A stretch of DNA of 64,000 nt from Staphylotrichum longicolle (GCA_019096155.1 JAHCVI010000001.1:3844001-3908000); one strand, 5' to 3'. Positions 10,641-22,240 are shown, numbered from the stretch's first letter. A program made the numbers and translations. The notes: a model not told the origin generated them from the letters alone.

Positions 10641-13126
10641 GGTGACGGTGGTGGAAGATTGGGACAGGCTGTGGGTGTAAATTTTGCTCGGTGTAAAGAT
10701 GGCTGACAGAGGTTGAGGATTGCCGACTGGTTTGCGAAAACTAGGAGTTTGTGACTGATGGACTGGATGTGGTTGATGCTGTGAAAGGAGTTGGTGTTGA
10801 TGATGCTTTTCTTGCTTCGTGGGGCGTCGTTGAGCGTTTATTTAAACGCGAATTGAAAGCGAAGAACCATGATTTAGATGACAAATGATGCATCGGATGA
10901 CAAAACCTGATTTCCATCGAGGTCTTCGAGTTTTCGTGTCCGAAGCCCGGATCCGGGGCCATTAACGCCGGTCCGGCCGTGGACCAATCCGGGCGCGTTC
11001 GGCCTCCGAAAGTTGAACCGGCGGACAGATGCCCGGATTGTGCTGAGAAATCGCCCCACCATGCAGCCGTTGACCAATCGGAATCACGCAAGCTCATCAT
11101 GTCCCCTTTTCTGGCATTAAATCCCCAAACAGTTCAGAATATATCATTGGCAACTGGTATCACGGTAAGTTGGACTACTGATCCGAGTCTCATTGCAACA
11201 TACTCGGCACGCCGTTGACGGAAACACGCTGTGTGAGACTCAAGATGAGACCAGACGAGAGAGGGTCAATGAGCAAATCTAAGTTATCTTATCCACGGAC
11301 AGCGTGGAGCGCAGCCGGCAGGCGGGCAGAAGCCGGTCGTCCCAGCAGTAAGTTTTGCCTCTCAGTCGCTTGGCGAAAAGACGAGCAAACATCAAGATGT
11401 CCGAGAAAGAAGACTGCATCGAGTTTCGCGTCCGCATTGCTGTGGGGCAACACGCGGGCTGGTTTGGAGTCAATGCGGAGGAAATAGTGTAGACATGCTG
11501 ACATGGTGTGTGACGGTGTCTGTTTGGGACAAAAGCTCATTTGCCAGCGGACCTTGTCGCCGCCAAAGAAAAGCGGGCGGCTCCATCTTTGCGGTGGAGG
11601 AGTGTGCTTGCAGAGAGTTGAGCCCAGGGGCTTTCGATCCCAGTAATTCTCGTGAATGAGTGAATGATGGCTCTGACCGTTCGGGCGGCTGGCTCTGTGT
11701 AATGTGTTCTGTGAGGGCACGCAGTCTGGAATGAGGATCATGAGATGTGGGCTCGCTGTGAAAAGGTTCAAACTGCCGAACTTCAATCCCGAAATCAAGG
11801 ATCCTGTCTGTGCGCTGATCTGGTCAGACCCTTCAAGCACATCGGCTGGAGCCGAGGGTCAGTGCGCGGAGTGGACAAGAGAAAAGTTTCTAGGCGATGA
11901 ACTCGCTAAAACTATCATCTTGGCATCAGCTGTGCGGCCCAACCGGCCGGTGAGCTTCCCCCTGGCAGCCTGGTGTCGCTGACAGCAAAATTACCAAACG
12001 GAGCCAATAGTTAATTGAGACTCACAGACCATTTTCAACTCCGCAAGACGCCTCCAGATCAACGCAACAGGCACGAAAACATACCTTATGGCACTCAAAC
12101 CGCACAATACTTGCAACTTGGTTAGCTCTACTGTTGTGGTACGTGTGAAAGTCTTGCTTTGCGTGCACCAACAACGTCTGTCAGACAGACTGAGGTGGTG
12201 TAAAGTTGCAAGACTGTGCAAGTCCTTTCCCCGGTTCTCGATGAGACCGTTGGAAGGGAGCCCCGGCCGGGGAAGCGTTGCCACTTCCAAGGCTGCAAGG
12301 CATCACCGTGCACTTGCAGAAACTAGTTAACTAGCTGGGGGAAACAGTTCGTCGGCGATCCCAGGTCGCATGTGCGATCGATCTTGAGGCCCCGTGTCGA
12401 ATGGATCCGACAACCTGGATCAAGCCACTGTCATTTCTGTCACTTGCACCCCTTTTGGCAGCGTTACCATAATTAGCCGCATATTCCCGGGTCCAGATCC
12501 AAACACTTCCCCAGACTCGGTCCCGTTCGCTTCATGTCAAGCTGAAGGCTCGTGCGGAGTCGGTGCGCCGGCAACAAGGTCCAAAGCTCCGTGCCCCATC
12601 AGGGAGGAGGCCATGGCGTTCCATTTTAGCTCGAGTTGGCGAAGTCCAGCCCCGGCCCTCAGATGTTGCTAGATCGGCGAACCGTCCACATTCCATACAT
12701 ATGGCTCGGTTCCAGACCTGGACATACAAGAACGTTTGGGAGGCTTGGAATGGCGAATTCCCAACACGGCATCTGCACTCAGAGGCCGAGCGTTGCTGAC
12801 TGTCTTGAATATTAGCCTCTCAACAGAAGCAGAGGTTAAAGACACTCATTTGACCTCAGCGTGGAAGTTTTAAAGCCCCTTTTGAACGCTTCTCGCTCGG
12901 ACTTTCACGCTCTCCTGGCCGGAGGCCATGATCCTGGACGCTCAGGTACCCGTTACCCGCCTTCCGCTGTTGAGGATCCTTGAAAACAACAAGCCCGCAT
13001 ACTTCTTCCACCCAAAATCCCTTCGTCCACTCAACCACCAAACAGACTCGACGATCCTACTTCCCGAACTCCTCGCTCCGCTCACAGTCGCCGCTACGTG
13101 ACGTGCATCCCCCCACGTTAGGCAGC
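10641..13126. other. 2.5-kb stretch without a supported gene
   Basis: I checked the frames on both strands. All are under about 185 codons, overlap one another, and show no domain, signal peptide or splice-consistent continuation. Composition is near that of the neighbours, with no obvious TA-rich (RIP-like) block. The right end should contain the promoter of the rhodopsin-like gene. Confidence 0.4.
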
Positions 13127-14621
13127 ATGGACACCCCTCTCCCGAAGCTGTCGCCGGAGGAGATGGCCCTCCTGCCCCATGACGACAGAGGCGCCGCGCT
13201 CAATGGCATTAGTTGGTTCCTCACGGCTCTGGCCACTGTCTTTCTGTGTCTCCGGGTCTACTGCAAGGTTCTCAGCCGCAGAGGCCTTTGGTGGGACGAT
13301 TGGATCTTGATCCTCTCGTGGGTATGGGCTCAAGCTGCCCCTTCTCTTCCCCCTTTGTTCGACCGCTGACTCAAATCGTCTTCTCGGCAGGTGTTGCTTG
13401 TGATAGACTCCGCGCTGGTAACCGTGTTGGTGCTGGATTTCGGCTTTGGCAAGCATTCGTGGGACTTCGCCCCGCCGAGCATCGACCGATTCTACCTCAT
13501 TGTCCAGGCCAGGGCCACCATCACCATAACAGCCATCGTCTGGACCAAGACAGCCTTTGCCTTGACGCTCCTGAGATTGACCGACGGCTGGACGAAGCGC
13601 CTCCTCTACGCCATCATTGTGTCCATGAACATCGCCATGGGTCTGAGCGCAATGCTTAACTGGGTGCAATGTCAGCCTCTCGCGAAGGCGTGGACTATTA
13701 CCATGCCGGGGACCTGCTGGGACCCTAGGGTCTTGACCTATTATAGCATGTTCTCGAGCGGTACGGTTGAGCTCTGATCTTTACCCCATCTCCTTCTCTC
13801 ATCCGCATCTGGCGGGAACCTCACCTTCAGGGTCACTTGATGACTGTACTTGGGGTTGTGAAGGCTGACTTGTTTGCTTCCAGCCTACTCAGCTACCATG
13901 GACTTTATCCTGGCCTTGCTGCCTTGGAAGTTGATCTGGGGCCTCCAGATGAAGAAGAAGGAGAAATTTGGCGTCGCTATTGCCATGAGCATGGGTATAT
14001 TGTAAGTGTTTGCCAGTACACTGGAACAGCAGAGCCAGCCCGTGATATCCCACGGCGGATTCTACCCCCCAAATCAACCAAAAGGAGGCATACCAGCTGA
14101 TACCCATCGCTCTAGCGCCGGCATTACAGCCATCGTCAAGACTGTAAAACTTCCCAAGCTCGCTTCCGGTGACTTGTGTAAGTTCCTGGACTCCTCTGTG
14201 TCAGAACACCAATCTAACAAATCTGCAAGACGACGCCGCCGACCTCGTCCAGTGGGACATCACCGAAACCGCCGTGACCATGATCGCGGCGTGCATCCCC
14301 TTGCTCCGGATCCTGATCCGCGAAGCCCGAGACTCGACCCGGCGCTACTACCACACGGGCGCGCGCTCCCGCACAACCAAGTCGGCCGCGCCGCAGACCT
14401 GGAACGGCGGTGATGGGATTGACGGCAACAAGACGTCCCGGACGACGATTGACGCGCGCAGCTTTCAGAAAGGCGACGACCAGAGCGACAAGAGCATCCT
14501 GGATTCTGACACCACACTCGCCAAGCCGGGACGGATCAAGCGGACGGAGGAGTACTCTGTCGAGTATCATGACCGACGAAACGGAGAGGCGGGCACGTAT
14601 GAGCTCAGAAATTACCCGTGA
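13127..14621 (+). CDS. seven-TM fungal rhodopsin-domain (PTH11/SAT4-like) membrane protein
   Basis: Five exons (13127-13321, 13391-13760, 13884-14001, 14116-14177, 14230-14621) with introns of 52-123 bp give 378 residues. After a short extracellular N-terminus come hydrophobic spans, the first being ISWFLTALATVFLCLRVYCK. The diagnostic GLWWDDWILILSW motif lies between TM1 and TM2. Further marks are a CQPLAKAW...GTCWD loop with paired cysteines, the MDFILALLPWKLIWGLQMKKKEK segment and the late VQWDITETAVTMIAACIPLLR helix. The last ~85 residues are a hydrophilic Ser/Thr-rich cytoplasmic tail. This is the very large fungal family annotated as integral membrane/rhodopsin-domain proteins, some of which (Pth11) are cell-surface receptors. 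Ligand and pathway cannot be read from sequence. Confidence 0.9.
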
Positions 14622-15307
14622 CGGGCATGCAGGTTTCAGATTTCGTAAAGCTGCTCGTTTTAATATGACTGCAGGGGTCTTTATCCCGTTTCTCTATCTC
14701 TTTGCTTTCCCTTTACACAACCTCGGTTCCCGAGGTTTGAGTGTGGTGGGACAAAACAAGATGGACCAGTTTGTGAGCAAAAAGGCACACAGGCGAAAGG
14801 AGAACTTGAAACAGGATGCAGTGGGAAGCAACCCTGGTCGACTCCTGAGTGGCTGGTGAAATTTACAGCAGAAATGGCGTACTGGACCTAGCCAAGATTT
14901 CTGAAGTGTGGCCCTGGGGACTAGATATCCTGATTTCTGAAGGAGGGTTCCCAATGTGCGTGGGCCTAGGGGAAGGCTGGACGACGAATGTCAGATGGCC
15001 AAATGTTCGGCCCGAGCCGACCTCCTTGAGGCAGGCCGTCAGCAGGACGTTTCATCGCCAACCCCGCACCGTCAGGTGCCCCGCGATTAATTGCCTACGC
15101 GTCGAGTGATGACTTCTGGACGTGTACCAGGCATAGCGCCCCTCCTTGTTCGGTGCAGAGACACTGTCTCTGTCGCCCTTGACCGAGCCTCGCCTTCCAT
15201 CCTCGCATAGAGCCATTTTCCGATTTGGCCTCGTCCATTGATTATCTGGTTAACTTTGATGAGAAGCCTGCCACACCCCTGTTCGCGTCGACATCGACCA
15301 TACCAAG
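14622..15307. other. intergenic, upstream region of the TPR-HET gene
   Basis: No supported coding frame. It would contain the 3' UTR of the rhodopsin-like gene and the promoter and leader of the large gene starting at 15308. Confidence 0.4.
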
Positions 15308-18300
15308 ATGGCGCAAGACGGCCCCAAGCCTTCAACCGACATGGACCTCCACACCAGTCTCGGATTACTCCGGGACATTGATCTCCGGGGAGCCATGGAC
15401 CGGGAGAAAGAGCTCGAGTTTCGGATGCGTCTTGTTCGAGCCTTGCGATCTCAATACGATCTCCACCACAACCCTCGCGACCTGCGCGCCGCCATCGAGC
15501 ATGGCGAAGTGGCCATCCGGCTAGCCGTATCACCTCGGGACAAGGTGCATATGCTGAACTCACTCTCCTGGATGACCATGTCGGCTTTCTACCTCGACCA
15601 ATCTCCATTACGCCTCAAGGAGGCCATCGACTATGCGAGGCTCGCGCATGCCGAGATCGAGGCGAGCGGAGAGAAAAGCACCGAGCTCGCCAAGGCCTAT
15701 GAGAACCTAGGCCATGCGCTGTCTGCAAAATCGCAACTGGACAACGACCTTCAAGCTCTCGACGAAGCCATTGACTGCGCCAGGCAGGTGGTGCGCTTGG
15801 CCAAGGACGAGGAACTCAGGGCGTCTACTTCCTCGAACTTGGCAGTCCGCCTCCATATGCGGTACAGAAAGACACGCCAAGAGGGGGACGCGACGGAGGC
15901 GTTGGGGCTCCTCGCAGAGAGTTTGCGGGTTCTCCCTGCAGGCAGCCCCGGGTCCGCAGGCGCACTTCTTGCCCAAGGAGACATCTGCTCGCAGATGTAC
16001 AAGCACGACGGTGACCTTCAAACCCTGGAACGTGCCATCGCCAGCTTTGAGAAAGCTTTCAGTCTGGAGTTTTCGGGAGGAGAACGGCGAGTTGACGTCC
16101 TCCGCAGCCTTACTCACTTGTACGAGTCCAAGTACGAGAAGACAGCCGATGTCTCCGCGTTCCGAACCGCGGCCAAGTACTTCGGCAAGGTCATCACGGA
16201 CGCGCCAGACCACCCGCTCAAGATTGACTTTATATCCAGCCAGATCCACCGCCTTGGAAGACTTGTCAAGGCGGAGAAGTCGTTGCCGGAAATCGAAGCG
16301 GCCTTGGAGCAAGCGCGGTTTCTCTATTCCCAGATCCCACCCCGGGACGCGAAATGGAATGACAGCTCGCAATACGTCAGCTTCATCATGGCGGATCGGT
16401 ACATCTTGACGCGGGATCCTGTTCACTTGAAGGCGCTTGTGGGCCACGTGTCGGAAACGGCCAAGATATGGAACAATCAGAGGGCATGGTCTGACACACG
16501 CGTGGACCTCACCGCTGCCGAGGCGCTTCAGTCGTGTCTCGACTCGCTTGACAATCCGGAGCTTGCTGGATCTACAGTGTCTCCCGCGGAGAGCATCTGC
16601 AGCTACTTTGAGAAGGCTTACAAGACGGTCGGGCCTACCCAGGCTGTCCTCAACCTGTATCGCCAACACGGCCCGGCCTTGGAGCAACTTTGCCGGCCCC
16701 ATGTTAACAGCACCAGTCCGCCGGATGGAGGGACGATTGCCAAAGCGACCGCTGCGGAGACCAATGAGCTGAGCATCCGTCCCCGCCCCCAAAAGGGCTC
16801 TGGCCAGTCTCGGGACCCCTACACCGATCCGCTTACCGGTCTCCGCTACCTAGCCATGCCGGGATCGGGGCGGGTGATCATGACGGCTGAGCCCATGGTG
16901 CGGTCCGTCATGGGCTACAAAGTCGGCGAACCGGAGCCGCGCACGCTCGCCGAGTGCCTGGCGCGAGAGGCGAGGCTCGAGGCGGAGGCGTTGCAGCGGG
17001 AACGAGACCAGCAGAAGAACCCCAACCCAGCTCTGTGCCGCGTTTGCCGGCGTATCGAAACGCTAAAGAGACAGGAAGACGGCACCATTACCTGGAACGC
17101 AGAGATTTGGTTGCCGTGGGGGACTTGGGGTCAGCTGCGTGGCAGGAGGCACTGTGCGGTCTGCCGATTGATCCTCACCCTCCTGGCCACAGGCAGCAGA
17201 GGGAACGAGCCGACCCTTAGTCCCCGGCTTGCTAGAATTGACCCCGAGGTTCAAGGCACTCAGCTTGAAGTCCGGAAACTCGACACTGGCGAGCTTGTGC
17301 TCGGGGTGCTATACGGGTTGGTGAGAGTCGGGAGCCTGAGAATTGTGTCTGAGGCCAACCGGCCAGGCGCGATACCAGCTCCCGGCGGCGAAGCTCTTTT
17401 GTCAAAGATTCAGTCCTGGCTCCAGACCTGCGACCTAGATCACGGACCTCGTTGCCGCGCGTTTCCAGACGAGAAACGATGCGCGAGCCCGATCCCGCTG
17501 CTCTTTGTTGACGTCGTCGACCAGTGTCTTGTCAAGGCCACGTCGGCGGAGAAGTACTTTACCTTGAGCTATGTCTGGGGCGGCCCACAGACGGCGGCGA
17601 CAACCCGGAGCAACTTTGAGGAGCGGTACCAAATTGGCTCTCTGGCTGACGGCCGGTGCACCTTGCCGTGGACGATTCGAGACGCCATGGTCCTGGTTCG
17701 GCGCCTGGGGGGACGCTACCTCTGGGTCGACTCCTTGTGCATCGTGCAGGACGACGCCGACCACAAGCACCGGGACATCCGACGGATGGACATTGTGTAC
17801 ATGATGGCATTTGCCACTATTGTCGCCGCCCACGGCCAGAACGCCAACGCTGGTTTGCCGGGAGTTCGTCCGAGAACGAGAAACGCCCGGATCACAAGCT
17901 GCATCTCCATCTCAGCGGAGCCGACATCCTCAGATTCGAAACCCCAGACTTTGCTCTTGACCACGTCGACTCCCCCGCTCCCTCTGGCCCTCGACTCTTC
18001 CGTCTGGGAGTCTCGTGGGTGGGTCTTGCAAGAGCAGCTGCTATCCCGACGGTGCATCTACTTCACCTCGGACGGCGTCTATTTCCAATGCGGGCGCAAG
18101 ACCGTCTCCGAAACGGCGGCGGACGACTCCGTCTCTACTAGTCCGTACGAAAAACCGCGAGAGGAGAACGATATGCTCTCCATGGAGAACCCCCTCGTCG
18201 TGCTCGGAAAAGCCGGCCTCATCTCCGAGACCGAGCGGCTATGCCGCACTTTTGAGGTCTACATGCAACTGGTGGGGACATACGTACTGCGCCACCTCAC

Positions 18301-19201
18301 CGTCTCCGACGACATTGTCAATGCATTTTCTGGCATTCTGACCGTTCTGGAGGAACACTTCACCGGCGGCTTTGTCAGCGCACTTCCGGTCGCGGCGCTT
18401 GATCTTGCGCTCCTCTGGACCCCGGGGCAAAAGATGCTTGCAAGGAGTTACTACACAACATCCAAAACGACGAAGAATCCCAAACCATACTTCCCAAGTT
18501 GGTCCTGGACGGGCTGGGCGCCGTGGGTCGGCCAGCCCTCGTACCATCACATCTTCGCCAACATCAAATCCCAACCGCTGCCCGAGCCCCTGGTCGAAGC
18601 TTTCCGCCTCCACCACCACGGCACGCTCCACACCATCCGGGCCCGCAGCAGCACGTCCACTCTCCAACAGCCCGCGACCCTCCACACAGGCGTGTCAGGG
18701 CCGGACTTCGGCCCAGAGGTCCTCCAGTTCTGGGCCGACACTGTCCCCGCCACAGCCTTCGCCTTCACCACCGTGACGAGCGGCACGAGCACGTTCGTGC
18801 AGCCCGAACAGCTCAGCAGCCACGAGAACGTGCACACCAAGACCTCGCAGGCCGTCATCCGCCTGCGCGAGCGCGAGGAGCGGCACTGCGGGCTGTGGTA
18901 CGACAATAAGAACCACAGGCTCTGGTGGGCGGGAGAAAAGGAGAAGAAACAACCGCGCGCCGAGTTCGTGGCTATTTCTCGTCTCAGGGTCCCTGAGTTC
19001 AAGGGGCCGAAGCGAGTCGAGGGGGAGATTGACGTGTTTGACAAGACGCAGTTCCTGAGCGAAGGGCCTGAGGGGGGTGTGGTGAATTGCTTGGTGGTGG
19101 AGTGGTATGATGAGATTGTTTCGAGGGTGACGGTGGCCCAGGTTCATTGGGAGGCGTGGCAGCAGGCGAGGCCGAGGAGGAAACATATCCGGCTTGTTTA
19201 G
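15308..19201 (+). CDS. TPR-HET fusion protein, 1297 residues
   Basis: A single intronless frame. Residues about 25-430 are helical repeats of the fungal TPR type found in TPR-CHAT proteins (AAIEHGEVAIRLA, ELAKAYENLGHALSAKS, QALDEAIDCARQVVRLA, TLERAIASFEKAF). A linker carries two CxxC pairs (CRVC at about 576-579 and CAVC at about 615-618), possibly a metal site. The HET domain starts near residue 749: YFTLSYVWGG, then LPWTIRDAMVLVRRLGGRYLWVDSLCIVQDD, then RRMDIVYMMAFATIVAAHG, followed by SRGWVLQEQLLSRRCIYFT. HET domains trigger cell death or incompatibility in filamentous fungi; TPRs usually bind partners. The gene therefore looks like a sensor-effector protein in one chain, an inference. The start at 15308 (AAGATGGCG) is the first ATG of the frame. 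The long C-terminal region after about residue 950 follows the usual HET-protein layout. Confidence 0.88.
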   Translation: MAQDGPKPSTDMDLHTSLGLLRDIDLRGAMDREKELEFRMRLVRALRSQYDLHHNPRDLRAAIEHGEVAIRLAVSPRDKVHMLNSLSWMTMSAFYLDQSPLRLKEAIDYARLAHAEIEASGEKSTELAKAYENLGHALSAKSQLDNDLQALDEAIDCARQVVRLAKDEELRASTSSNLAVRLHMRYRKTRQEGDATEALGLLAESLRVLPAGSPGSAGALLAQGDICSQMYKHDGDLQTLERAIASFEKAFSLEFSGGERRVDVLRSLTHLYESKYEKTADVSAFRTAAKYFGKVITDAPDHPLKIDFISSQIHRLGRLVKAEKSLPEIEAALEQARFLYSQIPPRDAKWNDSSQYVSFIMADRYILTRDPVHLKALVGHVSETAKIWNNQRAWSDTRVDLTAAEALQSCLDSLDNPELAGSTVSPAESICSYFEKAYKTVGPTQAVLNLYRQHGPALEQLCRPHVNSTSPPDGGTIAKATAAETNELSIRPRPQKGSGQSRDPYTDPLTGLRYLAMPGSGRVIMTAEPMVRSVMGYKVGEPEPRTLAECLAREARLEAEALQRERDQQKNPNPALCRVCRRIETLKRQEDGTITWNAEIWLPWGTWGQLRGRRHCAVCRLILTLLATGSRGNEPTLSPRLARIDPEVQGTQLEVRKLDTGELVLGVLYGLVRVGSLRIVSEANRPGAIPAPGGEALLSKIQSWLQTCDLDHGPRCRAFPDEKRCASPIPLLFVDVVDQCLVKATSAEKYFTLSYVWGGPQTAATTRSNFEERYQIGSLADGRCTLPWTIRDAMVLVRRLGGRYLWVDSLCIVQDDADHKHRDIRRMDIVYMMAFATIVAAHGQNANAGLPGVRPRTRNARITSCISISAEPTSSDSKPQTLLLTTSTPPLPLALDSSVWESRGWVLQEQLLSRRCIYFTSDGVYFQCGRKTVSETAADDSVSTSPYEKPREENDMLSMENPLVVLGKAGLISETERLCRTFEVYMQLVGTYVLRHLTVSDDIVNAFSGILTVLEEHFTGGFVSALPVAALDLALLWTPGQKMLARSYYTTSKTTKNPKPYFPSWSWTGWAPWVGQPSYHHIFANIKSQPLPEPLVEAFRLHHHGTLHTIRARSSTSTLQQPATLHTGVSGPDFGPEVLQFWADTVPATAFAFTTVTSGTSTFVQPEQLSSHENVHTKTSQAVIRLREREERHCGLWYDNKNHRLWWAGEKEKKQPRAEFVAISRLRVPEFKGPKRVEGEIDVFDKTQFLSEGPEGGVVNCLVVEWYDEIVSRVTVAQVHWEAWQQARPRRKHIRLV

Positions 19202-19385
19202 AGAGATAGGTAGGTACCTATGTAGGTAAGCTACCTGGCAAAGTTTCAGGTATCATCCAGGGGCGTCCAAGGCCTCTCGTCGACAGTATCAGACCAAGCA
19301 TAGCCGTGACCAGTTTGATTGTCGACTTCAAAGCACAAACGCAATCTGCCGGAGTGGTTCAAGTGCTCCAAGGGGTTGAAGGTTT

Positions 19386-21000
19386 TCAGAGGCTGATTTT
19401 CAACTGCTTCAAGGTTTCAAGGAGCGCCTTGACCTCGGCCGACAATGGGCTCATGGCCGCAGTGTATCGCAGTGCAATCTGGAGGGGAAGTGCCGCGCTT
19501 TGGCGTCCGTACAGTCCTGCTTCGGGCTGAAGCAGAGCCCTGATTCCCTCTGTGAGTCTGCGAGCGTGGACCAGTGGATTGGTGTGCTCCGGGAGATCAG
19601 CCTGCGGACCGGATGCCGTCCGGAGAATGCTGTACAAGATGAGGGAGATGGTCCAGAACAAGCACATGCCGTGGACTCGGGCGATGAGCGTGACAGTGTC
19701 TTTAGGGCGGGGTTCGGTGCAGTGACGGTTGGCAGGGTTGGGTCCTTGTGGAATGTCAGGTCCATTAGAGGAGTCGGCTAACTGACGCACCAAGTCGGAC
19801 CAGGCGGAAAGTCGTCGGTCGTGCTTCCAGCACTGCTCTAGAAGGTTGGACCGCAAGGTTGGTTGCCTGCTTGCTTCAGTGGAGAGTCGCATTTCGTCGA
19901 AGTCCTGGGCGAGTTTGGGCATATCCACCAGGATATCGACGAGGATGTCCTTGAGATCTTTTGGAATCTTCTGCCACGGAATGCTCTTCCATTCCGGAGT
20001 GCTCAGAGCCAACTGCTTCCGCTGGAGTATTGCCGAAAGTGCCTGTTATGGACAGCGCCAGACGAGTAAGATATCGCGCGTGTTCTGTGTGCGGAAAACA
20101 CTCACCAGCTCCACTCTCTCGTCAGCAAACATGTGGTGTGCATCGCCCTCGACGTGGGCTCCTGGAGTTCGAGCAATGAATAATGCAAGCTCCCCAGCGT
20201 GGTGCTGCTGTGTGTCCTGGACTCGGCTGGTCATTTGCTCATCGTTTCGTTGAGAGAAGAGCTGTTTAAACAAGACGGGAGATATTAGCACATGTTAGCC
20301 ACTTTTTTTGGGTTATCATTGTCAGTGCCTACCTCGAACATGTTCAGCAATTTCACGGCTGCAATCAATGAAGTTCGTTTAGGTGCATGTGTCATGCTCA
20401 ACGACCTTCTCAGGCAGGTCAGTGCCTTCCCATACGACCGGAAACTCTCCTTCAGCATCCACGTAGTCCTGTGACGTTTCCCAGTGAGTAGGAGGCAGTT
20501 GGCCCACAAGGAAAACCGCAAGGACGGGTCCTCTGTGTACAGCTTCCGCGCGGATTCAGTCCAGGTGCACGTGTAGCTCCGAACCGCGTCCGTCGTGATT
20601 GGCGACCCGGAGGGGAAAAAGGCCTCCCAGAAAGTGTCGATACATCTTCTCTCGTCCTCGGGTCGTGCGAGTAGCCGGAGACTTGTGGTCTCTGTGGACA
20701 TCGAGCTTCGAAGGTCGCGATGCCACGAGGACTGGGAAGGAAGGGGGTTGACGTTTACGCTGTACCCTATGTGTCGACTGTCTGGCGTGCTGACGACGAA
20801 GACGCGGCGCGCGTCGTACCCTTCGCAGTCCAAGCCGACCTTTTTGCACTGCGCGCATGTCGGCTTTCCGAGATCACACTGTGTGCCGGATGGTCGTCAG
20901 CCTAGAAGCGGTTGCCGCGTTTCTGCAGCGCTTTCCTTACACCTTTTCTGCGCTTCCGGCATGTTATGCATGCCTTCGAACGACCAGGAACCCCGACCAT
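19386..21000 (-). CDS. Zn2Cys6 transcription factor
   Basis: Four exons (21000-20941, 20878-20333, 20261-20106, 20021-19386) joined by introns of 62, 71 and 84 bp give 465 residues. The first intron cuts the zinc cluster: exon 1 codes MVGVPGRSKACITCRKRRKG and exon 2 begins at the next cysteine. The joined motif is C-x2-C-x6-C-x6-C-x2-C-x6-C, a perfect Gal4-type binuclear cluster. The rest is the helical regulatory region of fungal-specific factors (WTESARKLY, AAVKLLNMFE, GALHVEGDAHHMF-like block, C-terminal SAEVKALLETLKQLKISL). Such proteins are nuclear DNA-binding regulators. The target is unknown; the neighbours are a HET gene and a secreted hydrolase. Confidence 0.87.
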
Positions 21001-21637
21001 GGTGTGTCCTAAAGTTTAGAGGGCTCGCGAACAGAGTAGGCGCGAATTGGGGCCTTTTTCGGAACGGACGGCGGGTCAGACAGACGATTTGAAGGTTGTC
21101 CTGGTTGGTCCGCCGTTGGAACTGCGCGGGTGCCTTTTTGATCAGCGCGGTCACTTCAGGATACATACATAGAGACATCCTCGAAAATGGCTCCGGTTCA
21201 TGTCTTCGGGACGTGAAACGAGATCCGCTGCTTGGCGCTGTGAGAAGCGGACGGTTGCCACTTGGCTCTGTTTCCTGTTTCGGAAGTCGGGAGAAGGGCG
21301 AGGTAGGATGCACTAAGCCGCAAGAGGATTGAATTCGCGCCGACCAATGAAGGTCACACCCGATCTTGTTTCGGAGGTGAACATGCATCGATGATTGCGA
21401 AGGGCCATAATATATTCATCACTCCGACCGCGCCATACTTGACTAGTCCGAGAGTCCGGCAAGAGGTTCGGTAGCCACGACCAGAGTGCTCTACATGAGC
21501 GGGATGTTAATCCGTTTCTGCCACAAAGGGGGCGAAGGGATAGTTGAAGGAACATAAATAGAGCCGGACGTGCCCAGGGGAAGGGATGGGCGAATGTACT
21601 GGCAGGATCATCGAAACTGAACATTAACGCAACCAAC
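21001..21637. other. divergent promoter region between the Zn2Cys6 gene and the SGNH-like gene
   Basis: No supported coding frame. The region separates divergently transcribed genes. CATAAATAG near 21553-21561 is a TATA-like element about 80 bp upstream of the plus-strand start at 21638. Confidence 0.45.
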
Positions 21638-22240
21638 ATGCAATTGATCATCTCTACCCTCTTCACTGGCCTCGCTGGTGCCGTGGCCATGAAACGCCAG
21701 ATGCCTAGCGAACACACCATGGGTTTCATCGGATGCTCCATGGCCGAGAACGTGGCCCAGGGCTATGTCGCCAACAACGGCAAGCACATGTGGGGTCCCT
21801 ACGGCACCAGCGGCATGGTGGTGCAGTCGTGGACCAACACGGCCTCGTCGAGCTGGAAGCTCTTTGACCAGCAAGCCACCAAATACGGCAAGCCGTCCGA
21901 GGTCTGGGTGCAGATCTGCATCTTCCAGAACCCGGGCGCCACCTACGGCGAGGTCCAGCAGCTGATTGCCAACGCCCGCCAGCACGCCGCCCCCGGCGCC
22001 AAGATCTGGATCACCGGGCAGCCCATCTACCCCGACAACCCGTCCAGCTGCTTCCTTGCCGGGTCACAGGGCCCTCAGCTCACCGTGGATCTCGCCAAAA
22101 GAGCTGGCGCGGACACCTCGCTGAACGTCACCTATCCCGGTGATTTCAAGCTCATGAAGGGCGAGGTGCAGGACGGATGCCACGCCAACACCGCTGGTCA
22201 GCGCTCTTTGGGCAAGCAGGCTCTCGCATTCTGGGGATAA
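21638..22240 (+). CDS. secreted SGNH-like hydrolase / esterase candidate, 200 residues
   Basis: A single-exon gene with a signal peptide (MQLIISTLFTGLAGAVA) followed by a dibasic MKRQ processing site. The mature part starts with GFIGCSMAENVAQGY, where the serine sits in a GxSM setting like block I of SGNH hydrolases. It ends with VQDGCHANTAGQRSLGKQAL, a DxxH arrangement like block V. Between them are an oxyanion-type segment and WITGQPIYPDN. The gene likely encodes an extracellular esterase or lipase-like enzyme; substrate and exact family are not decided by the sequence. A xylanolytic-type regulator lies on its 3' side and several glycan hydrolases lie in the same window, so a wall-polymer substrate is possible but inferred. 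Confidence 0.72.
   Translation: MQLIISTLFTGLAGAVAMKRQMPSEHTMGFIGCSMAENVAQGYVANNGKHMWGPYGTSGMVVQSWTNTASSSWKLFDQQATKYGKPSEVWVQICIFQNPGATYGEVQQLIANARQHAAPGAKIWITGQPIYPDNPSSCFLAGSQGPQLTVDLAKRAGADTSLNVTYPGDFKLMKGEVQDGCHANTAGQRSLGKQALAFWG

Noticed and set aside
9729..10706. 325-codon plus-strand open frame
   Set aside because: Antisense to the NmrA-like gene and spans its intron; the composition (Gly/Asp/Leu/His-rich) is typical of a shadow frame.
15707..16792. 361-codon minus-strand open frame
   Set aside because: Antisense to the TPR part of the TPR-HET gene; no domain and a shadow-type composition.
19202..19240. TAGGTAGGTACCTATGTAGGT-like short repeats after the TPR-HET gene
   Set aside because: Brief TACCTA-type repeats are common in Sordariomycete intergenic DNA, and no element structure surrounds them.
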